Assembly: GCA_965238025.1 (NCBI GenBank)
Contig: OZ250162.1
Span: 2,418,001-2,482,000, forward strand
Reading direction: 5' to 3'
DNA from: Pelagihabitans sp965238025
GTDB taxonomy: Bacteria; Bacteroidota; Bacteroidia; Flavobacteriales; Flavobacteriaceae
Length of the DNA: 64,000 nucleotides
The first letter of the stretch is position 1. Every line of letters starts with the position of its first letter. The notes under the pieces were generated by a model. The model made no database searches and was not told the origin of the DNA. It saw nothing but the letters and a program-made list of their open reading frames with translations. Positions 32,770 to 42,628 of the stretch are shown here, piece by piece. The position numbers and the translations under genes were made by a program.

Positions 32770-35478
32770 CTAACGTTTTAAGGCAAAATGCCCTTTAAAT
32801 TCCCCTCCCTCTGCCAATGGGATCTTAAACCAATAATCCGACGCCGGCAAAGGTTCGCCATTATACATGCCATCCCAACCCAAACCATCAGGGCTTAATA
32901 CATAGACCAGTTTCCCGTAGCGGTCAAAAATACTGATCGATTCTATGATCTTGCCTTCTATGGCCCCGATTATTTGCCAAGTGTCATTTTTACCATCGGC
33001 ATTTGGGCTAAAGAACTTTGGATAGCCTAGAACAGAAATATCTCTTTCAGAAATACCACAGCCATTTTTATCCCTTACAAAAACCGAATAAAAGCCAGCC
33101 GCAATATTTTGAAAAACATGCTCGTCTTGATAACTGTCCCCATCCAATGAATATTCATAGTCACCATCACCCATAACTATTATTTCAACTGTATTATCGG
33201 AGGAAAGTTCCGCGATAAGAATATCTACAAAAGTCGCCCTGTTCGAGGGATATACCATAAAATCAAAGGGGGTTAAGCACCATTTGCTATTTCCATTTTG
33301 CTGATAAAGTGTCCCAACTTCCAATCTATAGTTTCCAGGTTCGGAAATCGCCAATTGTTCAGAACTGTCTATTTCCTGAAAAGTATTTGCGTTAGCTGAA
33401 TACCAGGTATAGCTTTGAAATCCGCCCGGGGCATTAACAACAAGGGCTTCGCCATCAGTACAGACCAGATAGGACTCTTCCAAAGTAAATTCTGGCAACG
33501 GGTTTACAACAAGTTCCAATTGTTCTACACCTAGACATTGGTTATCGTCTTCGAGTCTGACGTAGATCGTTGTGGTTTCGGTGCTATGATTATCCTGCAA
33601 TTCGTTTTGTTCTAAGGTAGCATCGTTAAGATTTGCGTAAAAAGTAACATCCAATCCAGCATAGCTGTTTTGTCTTATCTCCTCCAAATCAAACATGCCT
33701 AGAAGAATATCATCATCGGCATCGGTATCGCATACAAGAATCGGACTGGTGGGATTTATAACGATGGTGGTGGGGCTGATTTGTAGAACAAGTTCCCCAA
33801 AATTTTCACAGCCTTTTTCATTGGTCACTTTATAGAAAATAGTTTGATTGAAAGCTTGGGTGTTTGAATAACGTTCAGGGTTCGTTATCGAATTACTATT
33901 AGTCCGATCTACGTCAGTTTCGTAAAAGGTGAATTCAAGGGTTTCATCATCGGCAACTTGTTGCAGGTCAACTTGGGTGATACCATCCAGATTATTGTTA
34001 TCAACATCGCACTGTTCTATAACAAGATTGCCCGCGAACGGGAGCGGATTTACGCTGATCAAGGCCTCCCCAATGATAGGGCAACTGGCTGGATCACCAG
34101 TAGTGACGGACAGCCGATACTTACCAGAGTCGTTCTCAATAGCCGATAGCACCTGCAAAACATTAGTTGCATTCGAAAGTTCGATTCCATCTCTTTCCCA
34201 ACTATATGTGGCTCCGGGTATGTTTTCGGCCCTTAGGGTAAAACCTTCGCCGGCACATAATTCTTTGGAACTGCTTGAAGAACCATCCTCATTGGTTAGA
34301 ATTTCTATCTTATTGAAAAAAGATTGAATGAATGGTGGAAGGCCTTGGGTGGCATTTTCACCATTTAAGGAAATTGCATCATGTTCGTAGCCAGCAGCAT
34401 CTCCCTTTTCGTTCGGATTATTTATTACGCTTAAAAAAGGTGTTCCCACAAAATAATCCTCTGCGGTGGTTCGATAGATTTTTCCATTATCCGCCAATTG
34501 CAACGCCCCGCGATAAACAGGCCTAGAATCTAGAATTTCCTGGGAGCCTTGAATATTGGCTGCCAACATATCATACTGCACTAGGGAAGATTGATGGTTC
34601 AAATCACCAACAGGTAAGTCGTTTGATACATGAGCATATAGGTACCTATTATTTGGTGAAAATTCAATCCCATATGCTGCTTTATTCGACCCAGATATAA
34701 ATACCCTTTCTTGATTTGAAGGTATACCCGTAGTGGTATCAAAATCATAAACAAATAGACCGCCTCGCATATTTGCGCTAGCAAGTTTGCTACCGTCGGG
34801 GGACACTTTCAGATATCCCCTGGGATCCTGAATATTTAAACCTTCAAAAGTAGTTTTTACAGATCGTAATACCACTCCGGTATCATTGATTTCAAACGCA
34901 TGAAACGTATTAAAGGTGAAATCGGTTGTATCGGAAGGAGCCAATGTTAAAAGCCAAAAAGATTGATCTGAACAGTTTTTGACTACCGCTGCTATTTTTT
35001 CAGAACAATCCGCCAACATGCGAACGTTTTTTTGGACCACACTCCCCTTCCCATCGTTCATAGACATATCAACGATAGAATAATTTAGGCCCCTATCTGG
35101 GTCAAATTCAGAAGTTGAGGTGTCGACCGTAAAAACAAAGAAGGTATCAAAATCTCCTGGTTTGGGTACAATAATTGCCGACTGTGTGCTTGAGGGGTCT
35201 CCAAAGAGGCCATTGCCATTATCCATGACCAGATGGTCTTGATTATAAACAGTGATGCCATCGGTATAGAAAAGTAAATTGCCGGAGCTGTCAGATATGG
35301 TAGCGCAACCTTCAAAAGTATCAAGTCTGCCATTGGAAAGTGCAGTCACACTCCCATCCGCATTAAAGGAAACACCGGCACCATCACCAAAGTACCAATT
35401 GGAAGTTTCACCTTGACCAATCAATAAAAGTGGAAATGATAAGCAAATCAGCACTGCTATTATTGCAATTTTTCTCAT
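32770..35478 (-). CDS. Type IX-secreted protein with type-B sorting domain (902 aa)
   Basis: A signal peptide (IAVLICLSFPLLLIGQG) is followed by an N-terminal beta-propeller-like region (about 25-390; WYFGDGAGVSF, PRGYLKVSPDGSKLASANMRGG, YGIEFSPNNRYLYAHVS), then an Ig-like region with CAGEGFTLRAENIPGATYSWERDG. From about residue 560 to the end it is closely similar to the upstream gene. The last ~83 residues, beginning YPKFFSPNADGKNDTWQ, are the gliding-motility-associated C-terminal domain (type B) that directs type IX secretion. It is probably a surface or secreted adhesin-like protein. Confidence 0.88.
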   Translation of the reverse strand: MRKIAIIAVLICLSFPLLLIGQGETSNWYFGDGAGVSFNADGSVTALSNGRLDTFEGCATISDSSGNLLFYTDGITVYNQDHLVMDNGNGLFGDPSSTQSAIIVPKPGDFDTFFVFTVDTSTSEFDPDRGLNYSIVDMSMNDGKGSVVQKNVRMLADCSEKIAAVVKNCSDQSFWLLTLAPSDTTDFTFNTFHAFEINDTGVVLRSVKTTFEGLNIQDPRGYLKVSPDGSKLASANMRGGLFVYDFDTTTGIPSNQERVFISGSNKAAYGIEFSPNNRYLYAHVSNDLPVGDLNHQSSLVQYDMLAANIQGSQEILDSRPVYRGALQLADNGKIYRTTAEDYFVGTPFLSVINNPNEKGDAAGYEHDAISLNGENATQGLPPFIQSFFNKIEILTNEDGSSSSSKELCAGEGFTLRAENIPGATYSWERDGIELSNATNVLQVLSAIENDSGKYRLSVTTGDPASCPIIGEALISVNPLPFAGNLVIEQCDVDNNNLDGITQVDLQQVADDETLEFTFYETDVDRTNSNSITNPERYSNTQAFNQTIFYKVTNEKGCENFGELVLQISPTTIVINPTSPILVCDTDADDDILLGMFDLEEIRQNSYAGLDVTFYANLNDATLEQNELQDNHSTETTTIYVRLEDDNQCLGVEQLELVVNPLPEFTLEESYLVCTDGEALVVNAPGGFQSYTWYSANANTFQEIDSSEQLAISEPGNYRLEVGTLYQQNGNSKWCLTPFDFMVYPSNRATFVDILIAELSSDNTVEIIVMGDGDYEYSLDGDSYQDEHVFQNIAAGFYSVFVRDKNGCGISERDISVLGYPKFFSPNADGKNDTWQIIGAIEGKIIESISIFDRYGKLVYVLSPDGLGWDGMYNGEPLPASDYWFKIPLAEGGEFKGHFALKR

Positions 35479-35511
35479 GATGTTCTCCTAGCCCTACAAT
35501 ATAGCAAAAGT

Positions 35512-37893
35512 CTATCTTTTCAGAGAGAAATGACCTTTAAAATCCTTACCGTCCACCATTGCGATTCTAAACCAATAATCTGATGCCGGTAAAGGGGTTC
35601 CGTCATACATACCATCCCATCCAGCCGCATCCGGCCCCAATACCTGCAGCAACTTTCCATAACGGTCGAAAATGCTTATGGTTTTCACAATGTTGGTATT
35701 CGATGCTCCGATAAGTTGCCAAACATCATTTTTTCCGTCTGCATTTGGAGTGAAAAACTTGGGATAACCAATAACAGAAATATCTTCTTCAGAAATACCA
35801 CATCCATTTTTATCACGTACATAAATGGTATAAAGACCGGCAGGGATATTTCTAAAGATATGTATATCTTGATAGCTTTCCCCATCTAAGGAATACTCGT
35901 ATTCCCCATCGCCTTGAACGATTATTTCTATGGAGTTATCTGTAGAGAACTCCTCGATAAGGATATCTACGAAAGTGGCTTTGTTAGAGGGAGTCACAAC
36001 AAAGTCAAAGTCTGATGTGCATAAAACACGCTGCCCGTCTTGCTGATGGATTCTTCCAACTTTCAACCGAAAATTACCAGGGTCGAAAATCTCTAATTGT
36101 CCAGCGGTACCTGCTTCCTGAAAAGTACCCGAGGTAGAGGAGTACCATGTATATTCATCAAATCCGCTTGGGGCACTGACGATGAGGGGTTCGCCATCGG
36201 TACATACCGTATAGGACTGTTCCAAATTAATTTCTGGTAAGGGTTTGACAACAAGGGCCAATTCCTCAACTCCCTGGCATTGGTTACTGGTCTCAAGCCT
36301 AGCAAATATCGTAGTGGTTTCCGTATTATAGACATCTGGCAATTTATTTTGCTCCAAGGTTACGTCGTCTAGATTTGCGTAAAAAGCCACATCCAATCCG
36401 GCATAGCTGTTTTGTCTTATTTCATCTAAATCAAAGGTGCCTTCAAGAAGATTATCTGAGGAATCGTTATCACACATTAGAATGGGGCTAATGGTATTTA
36501 GGCTTACGATGGTGGGATCCACCCTCAAAGCGATTTCACCAATACTAATGCAGTTTTCAATGATGACCTTGTAATAAACCAGATCGTTAAATGGGTTTTG
36601 ATTTGTATAACTTGTTGGATTACTTATGGGGGAATCGGCATCACGCCCGGCGATAGTCTCATAAAAGGAAACTGCAGGTTCTGATAATTCAGGAAAGGCC
36701 TCCGTTAAATTAATTCTAGTGATACCGTCAATTGAATTAGTTTCATCAACATCGCACTGAACTAGATCGATCACTTCGGAATACGGATTTTCATTAAGAA
36801 CCAAGGCGATGGGAAAAGTTGTAAAACATCCCGCGAGCTGCAGGGAACTTATGCGGGCATACACCAGATTTTCGGAAGTATGAAACATACGCGATTGTAT
36901 TTCATTCGTTCCCGACAGTGCATCCAGTTCATCGGGATGTAGGGTGATGTTAAATCCGGAGGTGTTGCTTAAGGTACTTTCAATATCGGAGGTAATGTCA
37001 ATCGTGCTGTAAGAACCTAAACCATCTCGATCCGTATCGCAAACGATATATTCTAAACTGGGCGGTTCTCCAAAAATCAAGGGTATTACAGAGAAATCGG
37101 TGATTTCAAAACACCCATTAGGATTGGAAACCCTCACATAAATATCCTCCCTTGTTCCTGAAAACTCAAAACGCTCGGGATTTCTTATATCAATAGTAAA
37201 ATCAAACGCATTGGCCAAACTACGGAAATAATTAATTTGGACCTCAGGGCTTTCAGTAATTTGGGATGCGCGGGTAGTAAGGTCTACTTCAACTACAGTA
37301 TCAGACGGACATATTTCGATATCCGATGGTTCTTGAATTTCAGGTGAAGGTAAAAATTCAGCAGTACCTGTCCACCGTAAACTGAAACCTCCAGTTCCAT
37401 GAGGTCGGTCTATTAGCAGGTAATAAGTTTCTCCGGCAAGGACGTCCAATGCAGATACAAAACTATTTCCATCTGGCCCCGGTCCTTCGGAAATATCATT
37501 TTCACCTCTTCCGAGACCGGTAGTATTATAGGTTAGTTGCGCGTTAAGTGGGTTGGTAGTTGAACAACGTACGGGGTCGGTAAAATTTCCGCAACCGAAA
37601 TTAGGGCCAAAAACATAAAAGTCATAATCAACACTTAGATCTGAGCTATTGGGTGTAATTTCAAAAGCCAGGGTCCCGTTTGTATCAATACCCAAACGAA
37701 GCCAAAGACTATTCACTTCTTCAAAAGAACATGGATTGGTCGTTGCATCCAATTCTTGGGTTCCAAATCCAGTTGAATTGGATGCGATTTGGCTATTTCC
37801 ACAAACAACAATAGCATCCCTACAATCATTTGCCCGCTGTGCCCAGCTCAAAACAGGATAAAGCAGTAGCGCCAAAAATGCGATTTTTTTCAT
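35512..37893 (-). CDS. Type IX-secreted protein with type-B sorting domain (793 aa)
   Basis: The signal peptide (FLALLLYPVLSWAQR) precedes an N-terminal domain (about 20-180) with several cysteine pairs, then repeated ~85-residue beta-sandwich modules starting with CDxD motifs (YIVCDTDRDGLGSYSTIDI, VQCDVDETNSIDGITRINL, MCDNDSSDNLLEGTFDLDE). The C-terminal part from the last module onwards closely matches the downstream gene. The final type-B sorting domain starts YPKFFTPNADGKNDVWQ. It precedes its paralogue by 33 bases, so both are probably transcribed together. Confidence 0.88.
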   Translation of the reverse strand: MKKIAFLALLLYPVLSWAQRANDCRDAIVVCGNSQIASNSTGFGTQELDATTNPCSFEEVNSLWLRLGIDTNGTLAFEITPNSSDLSVDYDFYVFGPNFGCGNFTDPVRCSTTNPLNAQLTYNTTGLGRGENDISEGPGPDGNSFVSALDVLAGETYYLLIDRPHGTGGFSLRWTGTAEFLPSPEIQEPSDIEICPSDTVVEVDLTTRASQITESPEVQINYFRSLANAFDFTIDIRNPERFEFSGTREDIYVRVSNPNGCFEITDFSVIPLIFGEPPSLEYIVCDTDRDGLGSYSTIDITSDIESTLSNTSGFNITLHPDELDALSGTNEIQSRMFHTSENLVYARISSLQLAGCFTTFPIALVLNENPYSEVIDLVQCDVDETNSIDGITRINLTEAFPELSEPAVSFYETIAGRDADSPISNPTSYTNQNPFNDLVYYKVIIENCISIGEIALRVDPTIVSLNTISPILMCDNDSSDNLLEGTFDLDEIRQNSYAGLDVAFYANLDDVTLEQNKLPDVYNTETTTIFARLETSNQCQGVEELALVVKPLPEINLEQSYTVCTDGEPLIVSAPSGFDEYTWYSSTSGTFQEAGTAGQLEIFDPGNFRLKVGRIHQQDGQRVLCTSDFDFVVTPSNKATFVDILIEEFSTDNSIEIIVQGDGEYEYSLDGESYQDIHIFRNIPAGLYTIYVRDKNGCGISEEDISVIGYPKFFTPNADGKNDVWQLIGASNTNIVKTISIFDRYGKLLQVLGPDAAGWDGMYDGTPLPASDYWFRIAMVDGKDFKGHFSLKR

Positions 37894-38061
37894 GGTGTTT
37901 GGTGTTCTACAAACACTACAATATAAAACAAATGGGCCTTTTTTCCAGCGCAGATATTATAAATGTGGGAAAAACGGGATGAAGGGCTACCAAAAAGCGT
38001 TTATAAGAATCGATTCCGCTTAATTGTAAAACAGCTCACAACCGAAAAATGCACCAATGCA

Positions 38062-38895
38062 TTATAAATCCCTCTTTTTCAGAAGGGCGTACGACCAGTA
38101 AATAAAAATGGCGGTCCAGCAGAGAACAATCAATATTTCGTACCAATGCACCGCATAGTCAAAATTAAGGTCCTCTCCTATTTGGTCTCCCAAGTTTTTT
38201 ACTGCGGAAATCCTGGTAAATGGCTCATCAACAAGATTCTGCATGGATTCAAGAGGAAGTAAATTTTTAATTTTTTGAGCCGTTTCCCAACTGACGAACT
38301 TCCAGCCCAACAATCCGAAAAATAGCTGCTCTAAAATCAGCCATAGTATTAGGAAGCCAAGTGCAAAGGCGGATCTTTTGACGAAAATTCCCAAAAACAG
38401 ACAGAAAGAGAAGAAACCTAAAAGTTTAACAAAATAGGCTAGGATGAACTCCAAATCCGAAAAAATGATACTTAGCTCATCAAATGAGGAATAAAACAAA
38501 CCTAGAATCAATGAAATTACAAAAAGAAAAATAGTAGATACGACCGCAAATGCCAATACGGTAAGAAACTTAGAATAAATAAACTCCCATTTACTCAACC
38601 CATCGATCAAGTTCTGTTTAATGGTCTTATTGCTATATTCATTGGCCATCATCGAAACGATTACCACGGCAAGGAATAATTTAAAAAATGCCGCAATGAA
38701 AGCATTAAAATGCCAGATATACGGAAAATCAAAAATACCAAGTTCGGCCAAATGAAATTTGATAGGCCCGATATCAAATTTAATCGCAGCGACCAATGAG
38801 ATAAAGGTCAACAATACAAAGTAGGATATGATAAGAACCTTACTGGCCCTGTTATTCCAGAGTTTTATAAATTCTATTTGTAGCAATCTTATCAT
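38062..38895 (-). CDS. ABC-2 type transporter permease
   Basis: The 277-residue protein has about six hydrophobic helices, starting FIKLWNNRASKVLIISYFVLL. The cytoplasmic NEYSNKTIKQNLIDGLSKWEFIYSKF segment is typical of ABC-2 permeases. It partners the ATPase gene that ends five bases upstream. The pair should export a lipid, peptide or antibiotic; the substrate cannot be told from sequence. Confidence 0.88.
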   Translation of the reverse strand: MIRLLQIEFIKLWNNRASKVLIISYFVLLTFISLVAAIKFDIGPIKFHLAELGIFDFPYIWHFNAFIAAFFKLFLAVVIVSMMANEYSNKTIKQNLIDGLSKWEFIYSKFLTVLAFAVVSTIFLFVISLILGLFYSSFDELSIIFSDLEFILAYFVKLLGFFSFCLFLGIFVKRSAFALGFLILWLILEQLFFGLLGWKFVSWETAQKIKNLLPLESMQNLVDEPFTRISAVKNLGDQIGEDLNFDYAVHWYEILIVLCWTAIFIYWSYALLKKRDL

Positions 38896-38900
38896 AATCC

Positions 38901-39803
38901 CTAGTTTGTTTGGTTTTTGGTCAAGGTTAAAAACTGTTCTTCCAGACTTTCTTTACGCTTTACCAAATGTGAAAGAAAAATTCCTTTCTGGAAAAGTGTC
39001 TTGTTCAGCGCTTCGGCGCTCATCTCCTTTTTTAGAAAGGCGGTCAACAGTCCGTTTTCCTCCTTTATTTCCCCAAAGTCCTCATTGCTCTTCAGATAGT
39101 CTATCAAAGTATCATATTGTTCGGTTTTCAACTCAAAGAAACCATGTGTTGCCATCATACCGTCAACGCGTCCCGAATATAACTTTTCGCCCTTTCTTAA
39201 AATAACAACATGTGTACAAACCTTTTCAACTTCATCCAACAGATGTGATGCCAGAAGTATGGTGGTACCTTGAGACGCAATCTTTTTAATGATTTCCCGA
39301 ATCTGATGAATACCCTGTGGGTCTAATCCGTTTGTAGGTTCGTCCAAAATCAGTATTTCAGGATCGTTCAAAAGGGCAGAGGCTATGGCCAACCGCTGTT
39401 TCATTCCCAAGGAATATGTTTTAAACTTACTGTTCTTTCGCTCCAATAACCCAACGAGTGCTAACTTTTCCTCGATTTTGTCTTCGGGAACTTCCTTTAT
39501 TTTACAAACCAATTTTAGGTTTTGCACCGCCGTCATGTATGGATAAAAATTAGGACGCTCGATAATAGCTCCCACTTTTTTAAGGGCGTCGTGGGTATCG
39601 ATAGCACCATTGAACCATGAAAATTCCCCTGCGGTTCTATTTACTACGTTAAGCACAATACCCAATGTGGTAGATTTACCACTACCATTAGGACCTAGAA
39701 TACCATACACATTTCCTTTTTGAATATCGAAAGAAAGATCTTTTACCGCAGTAAGTGATCCATACCTTTTCGTAAGCTGTTGTACTGAGAGTATTTTTTC
39801 CAA
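38901..39803 (-). CDS. ABC transporter ATP-binding protein
   Basis: The 300-residue ATPase has Walker A GPNGSGKST, the Q-loop region, signature YSLGMKQRLAIASALLNDPEILILDEPTNGLDPQG (which includes Walker B) and the switch histidine in LLASHLLDEVEKV. A C-terminal extension of about 85 residues is typical of the GldA/BcrA type. It energises the downstream ABC-2 permease. Gliding proteins GldA/F/G have this layout, but there is no GldG here, so that assignment is not supported. Confidence 0.93.
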   Translation of the reverse strand: MEKILSVQQLTKRYGSLTAVKDLSFDIQKGNVYGILGPNGSGKSTTLGIVLNVVNRTAGEFSWFNGAIDTHDALKKVGAIIERPNFYPYMTAVQNLKLVCKIKEVPEDKIEEKLALVGLLERKNSKFKTYSLGMKQRLAIASALLNDPEILILDEPTNGLDPQGIHQIREIIKKIASQGTTILLASHLLDEVEKVCTHVVILRKGEKLYSGRVDGMMATHGFFELKTEQYDTLIDYLKSNEDFGEIKEENGLLTAFLKKEMSAEALNKTLFQKGIFLSHLVKRKESLEEQFLTLTKNQTN

Positions 39804-39849
39804 AATGGAATGGGTTTAGGAGGTTGCTATTAACTTGACGAAGAAACCG

Positions 39850-39857
39850 TAGTTTTG
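39850..39857 (+). promoter_or_regulatory. -7 box TAGTTTTG for the 39.9-kb operon
   Basis: TAGTTTTG matches TAnnTTTG and lies 20 bases before the ATG at 39877. It probably drives the kinase-like gene and the MATE gene. Confidence 0.5.
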
Positions 39858-39876
39858 TTACAAAATAAGCGAGAAT

Positions 39877-40953
39877 ATGTCAGACGAGAAGTTAATGTCC
39901 AAAAAAAAACCGGCCTACCCGGTCAATAAAAGCTTGGACGCCTATTTGGAAGAGTATAATCGGAAAATAGAAATCCCTATTTTCTATGAGGATTTATTAC
40001 GATTCTCTGGATCTGTCGTTGTCTATGATGCTGACGATGAAGATACCCTTTGGGTAAGGGTCTATTATTCCGAGTTTGATAGGGAGGAGATTGACGAAAG
40101 CCTGAAAAAAGTATACTCGATTTTACATTCTGACGGTAGCGAAAGCATAAATCAGTATTTGAATGTTGATGCGGTGGATTTTTGCACCTTCGGAAATTCT
40201 AAGCCCTTTCGTATAAAAATCAGGAATATTCTCAACGATAATTTTACCTATTTCTATGTTAAAAAAACGGATGCATCCCGTATTTATGGATTGGAGTTAG
40301 AACATATGCTATCGCCCTACAATCTGAATTTTCTTGTCTGCCGGGATACGCTCATTGAGGAACATATCGCCGGAATTCCGGGAGATGATTTTATCAAGGA
40401 TTTCCTGCCAAAATGTACGGAATCGGAAAAAGCACAGCTGGCCAAGGAATTTGTAAAATTCAATGAACGCTGTATGATTCGTCTTTTAGGCGATATGCGA
40501 GCTTACAATTATGTTATTGTGCCCACGCATGATTTTGATCATGTAGTATATAAGATTCGGGCGATAGATTTTGACCAACAGTGTTTTGAAGGAAAACTAA
40601 AGGTGTATCGCCCACAGTTTTTTAAAGAAAATTATACCATGGTAGAATTGGTGCGTGCCAAGTTACAGCGACACTCTGTAGACCAATACAAAGTGGAGGA
40701 ACGGTCTATCGTTGCAAAACGAATTATCAGTTCTGGAGATCGGATCAAAGAACTTCGGGAAATTTGTAAGAAAGATGATATTTCGATCAAAGGGCATATC
40801 GATTTGCTCAAGGGAGAGATTTACGATTTTACCCTAGACAAGAATTTTAAAAAATGCACTAAAATGGGCCAGGTGCTCGATTTTAGCCTCGACTTTGTGC
40901 AACGTAATTATGAGAACGTTAGCATGAAACAGATTATAGACCGAAAATTTTAG
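39877..40953 (+). CDS. Uncharacterised protein with protein-kinase-like motifs
   Basis: The 358-residue cytoplasmic protein has no name that I recognise. Seen in order: a possible beta3 lysine (FYVKKTDAS, K129/K130), acidic residues in a following helix (GLELEHML), a hinge-like IEEHIAGIPGDDFI, then LLGDMRAYNYVIV, which has the spacing of a kinase catalytic loop (D206, N211), and RAIDFDQQ (D231/D233) in the place of the metal-binding DFG. These resemble aminoglycoside-phosphotransferase- or atypical-kinase-like folds. Function is inferred, not established. It precedes a MATE pump by 33 bases. Confidence 0.6.
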   Translation: MSDEKLMSKKKPAYPVNKSLDAYLEEYNRKIEIPIFYEDLLRFSGSVVVYDADDEDTLWVRVYYSEFDREEIDESLKKVYSILHSDGSESINQYLNVDAVDFCTFGNSKPFRIKIRNILNDNFTYFYVKKTDASRIYGLELEHMLSPYNLNFLVCRDTLIEEHIAGIPGDDFIKDFLPKCTESEKAQLAKEFVKFNERCMIRLLGDMRAYNYVIVPTHDFDHVVYKIRAIDFDQQCFEGKLKVYRPQFFKENYTMVELVRAKLQRHSVDQYKVEERSIVAKRIISSGDRIKELREICKKDDISIKGHIDLLKGEIYDFTLDKNFKKCTKMGQVLDFSLDFVQRNYENVSMKQIIDRKF

Positions 40954-40986
40954 TAAGCCATTATTGGCCATCCAAAGTAGACCTCC

Positions 40987-42360
40987 TTGTTAGAAAAATA
41001 TACCAGAGAATTTAAGTACAATACGAAACTTGCCGTTCCCGTAATTATGGGAATGTTAGGGCATACCTTTGTTGCCTTTGCTGATAACTTAATGGTGGGG
41101 CGTTTGGGCACCGCAGAATTGGCAGCGGTATCTTTGGGCAACAGCTTTGTATTTATTGCCATGTCGCTGGGCATAGGCTTTTCTACCGCCATTACGCCTT
41201 TGGTGGCCGAGGCAGATGGCGCGGCAAACAAAGCGAATGGTAAGAGCGCCCTAAAGCATGGCTTGGTTCTCTGTACCATATTGGGGACAGCACTTTTTGG
41301 TATTATCCTGCTCTGTAAGCCATTAATGTATATGATGAAACAGCCAGAGGAGGTTGTGAAATTGGCAATTCCCTATCTGGATTTAGTGGCGTTTTCGCTG
41401 GTGCCGCTAATAATTTTTCAAGCTTTCAAACAATTTTCGGAAGGCTTGTCCCAGACCAAATATCCGATGTATGCCACGATAATTGCTAATGTAATCAATA
41501 TTGTGCTGAACTATCTCTTGATTTTTGGAACCTTCGGTTTTCCTAAAATGGGCATCGTGGGTGCAGCAATTGGCACCTTGGTGTCACGTATTATTATGGT
41601 CGCTTATTTGTGGTATTTGCTCAAAAGCAAAAAGAAGTTTTACGATTATGTAACTGGGTTCAATTTTCGGGTGATTGAAAAGAAGGTAATAAACAAGATT
41701 ATTGGGCTGGGCTTTCCTTCTGCCTTACAAATGTTCTTCGAGGTGGCAATTTTTACCGCTGCCATATGGTTGAGCGGGGTTTTAGGAAAAAATGCCCAAG
41801 CCGCAAACCAAATTGCTTTGAACTTGAGCAGTATGACCTTTATGTTCGGGATGGGGCTGGGTGTTACGGCCATGATTCGGATTGGCAACCAAAAAGGTCT
41901 TGCCAATTTCCCGGATTTACGTCGTATAGGCAAATCCATTTTTTTATTAACCTTTTTAATAGATATTATCTTTGCCGCTTTGTTTTTATTGGGAAGAAAT
42001 TGGTTTCCAACTTTATACCTGGATGTAGATGATGTGGTAAATATGGCCGATAATACCGAGGTATTGGTTCTGGCAGGAGAATTGCTACTTGTGGCGGCCT
42101 TTTTTCAGATTTCCGATGGTCTTCAGGTGGTGGTATTGGGCGCACTTCGTGGCCTTCAGGATGTAAAAATACCGACCATAATAACTTTTATAGCCTTTTG
42201 GCTCATTGGGTTTCCGGTTTCCTATTATCTTGGTTTACATACCAAATTTGGAAGTATGGGGATTTGGATCGGATTGTTGGCAGGTCTTACCGCATCGGCC
42301 ATTATGTTGTATATTCGATTCGATTACTTGACTAAAAAATTAATAGCAAAAGCGCAATAA
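40987..42360 (+). CDS. MATE-family efflux transporter
   Basis: The 457-residue membrane protein has about 12 helices in two related halves. Signature segments are GHTFVAFADNLMVGRLGTAELAAVSLGNSF in the first half and ALQMFFEVAIFTAAIWLSGVLGKNAQAANQIALNLSSMTFMFGMGLGVTAMIRIGNQ in the second. It exports cationic drugs or metabolites using a sodium or proton gradient. Translation probably begins at TTG 40987. Confidence 0.93.
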   Translation: MLEKYTREFKYNTKLAVPVIMGMLGHTFVAFADNLMVGRLGTAELAAVSLGNSFVFIAMSLGIGFSTAITPLVAEADGAANKANGKSALKHGLVLCTILGTALFGIILLCKPLMYMMKQPEEVVKLAIPYLDLVAFSLVPLIIFQAFKQFSEGLSQTKYPMYATIIANVINIVLNYLLIFGTFGFPKMGIVGAAIGTLVSRIIMVAYLWYLLKSKKKFYDYVTGFNFRVIEKKVINKIIGLGFPSALQMFFEVAIFTAAIWLSGVLGKNAQAANQIALNLSSMTFMFGMGLGVTAMIRIGNQKGLANFPDLRRIGKSIFLLTFLIDIIFAALFLLGRNWFPTLYLDVDDVVNMADNTEVLVLAGELLLVAAFFQISDGLQVVVLGALRGLQDVKIPTIITFIAFWLIGFPVSYYLGLHTKFGSMGIWIGLLAGLTASAIMLYIRFDYLTKKLIAKAQ

Positions 42361-42395
42361 AAGCATATCCCACCCAACTTAAAAGTAAATTTCTA

Positions 42396-42623
42396 ATGGA
42401 ATTACCCAAATTTTTACTCGGCGATAACACGGATAACCCTGAATCTATATTTATCGTACACACGGAATATCCAAGATTTATCATCAACCTGCAGAATGAT
42501 GAGGTAGAGTGGTTTGAGGACTTTACCAAGGAAGATGAGCGGGATTTGGAAGAGGAAACCGGAACCTTGATTCAAATGGCAACGGATTTTTATGATAGGG
42601 AAGTTTCACGATACGAAGACTAG
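42396..42623 (+). CDS. Small conserved-type acidic protein
   Basis: The 75-residue cytoplasmic protein is strongly acidic (EVEWFEDFTKEDERDLEEETG). It starts 35 bases after the MATE stop and ends just before the PAP2 gene, so it lies within a likely operon. No motif or named family is recognised. Its length and start are supported by a clean ATG and by the tight downstream junction. Confidence 0.7.
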   Translation: MELPKFLLGDNTDNPESIFIVHTEYPRFIINLQNDEVEWFEDFTKEDERDLEEETGTLIQMATDFYDREVSRYED

Positions 42624-42628
42624 TGACA

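Noticed and set aside
38062..39803. Gliding-motility ABC transporter GldAFG
   Set aside because: Only one ATPase and one short permease are present; no GldG-like partner is found, so a generic ABC-2 exporter is safer.
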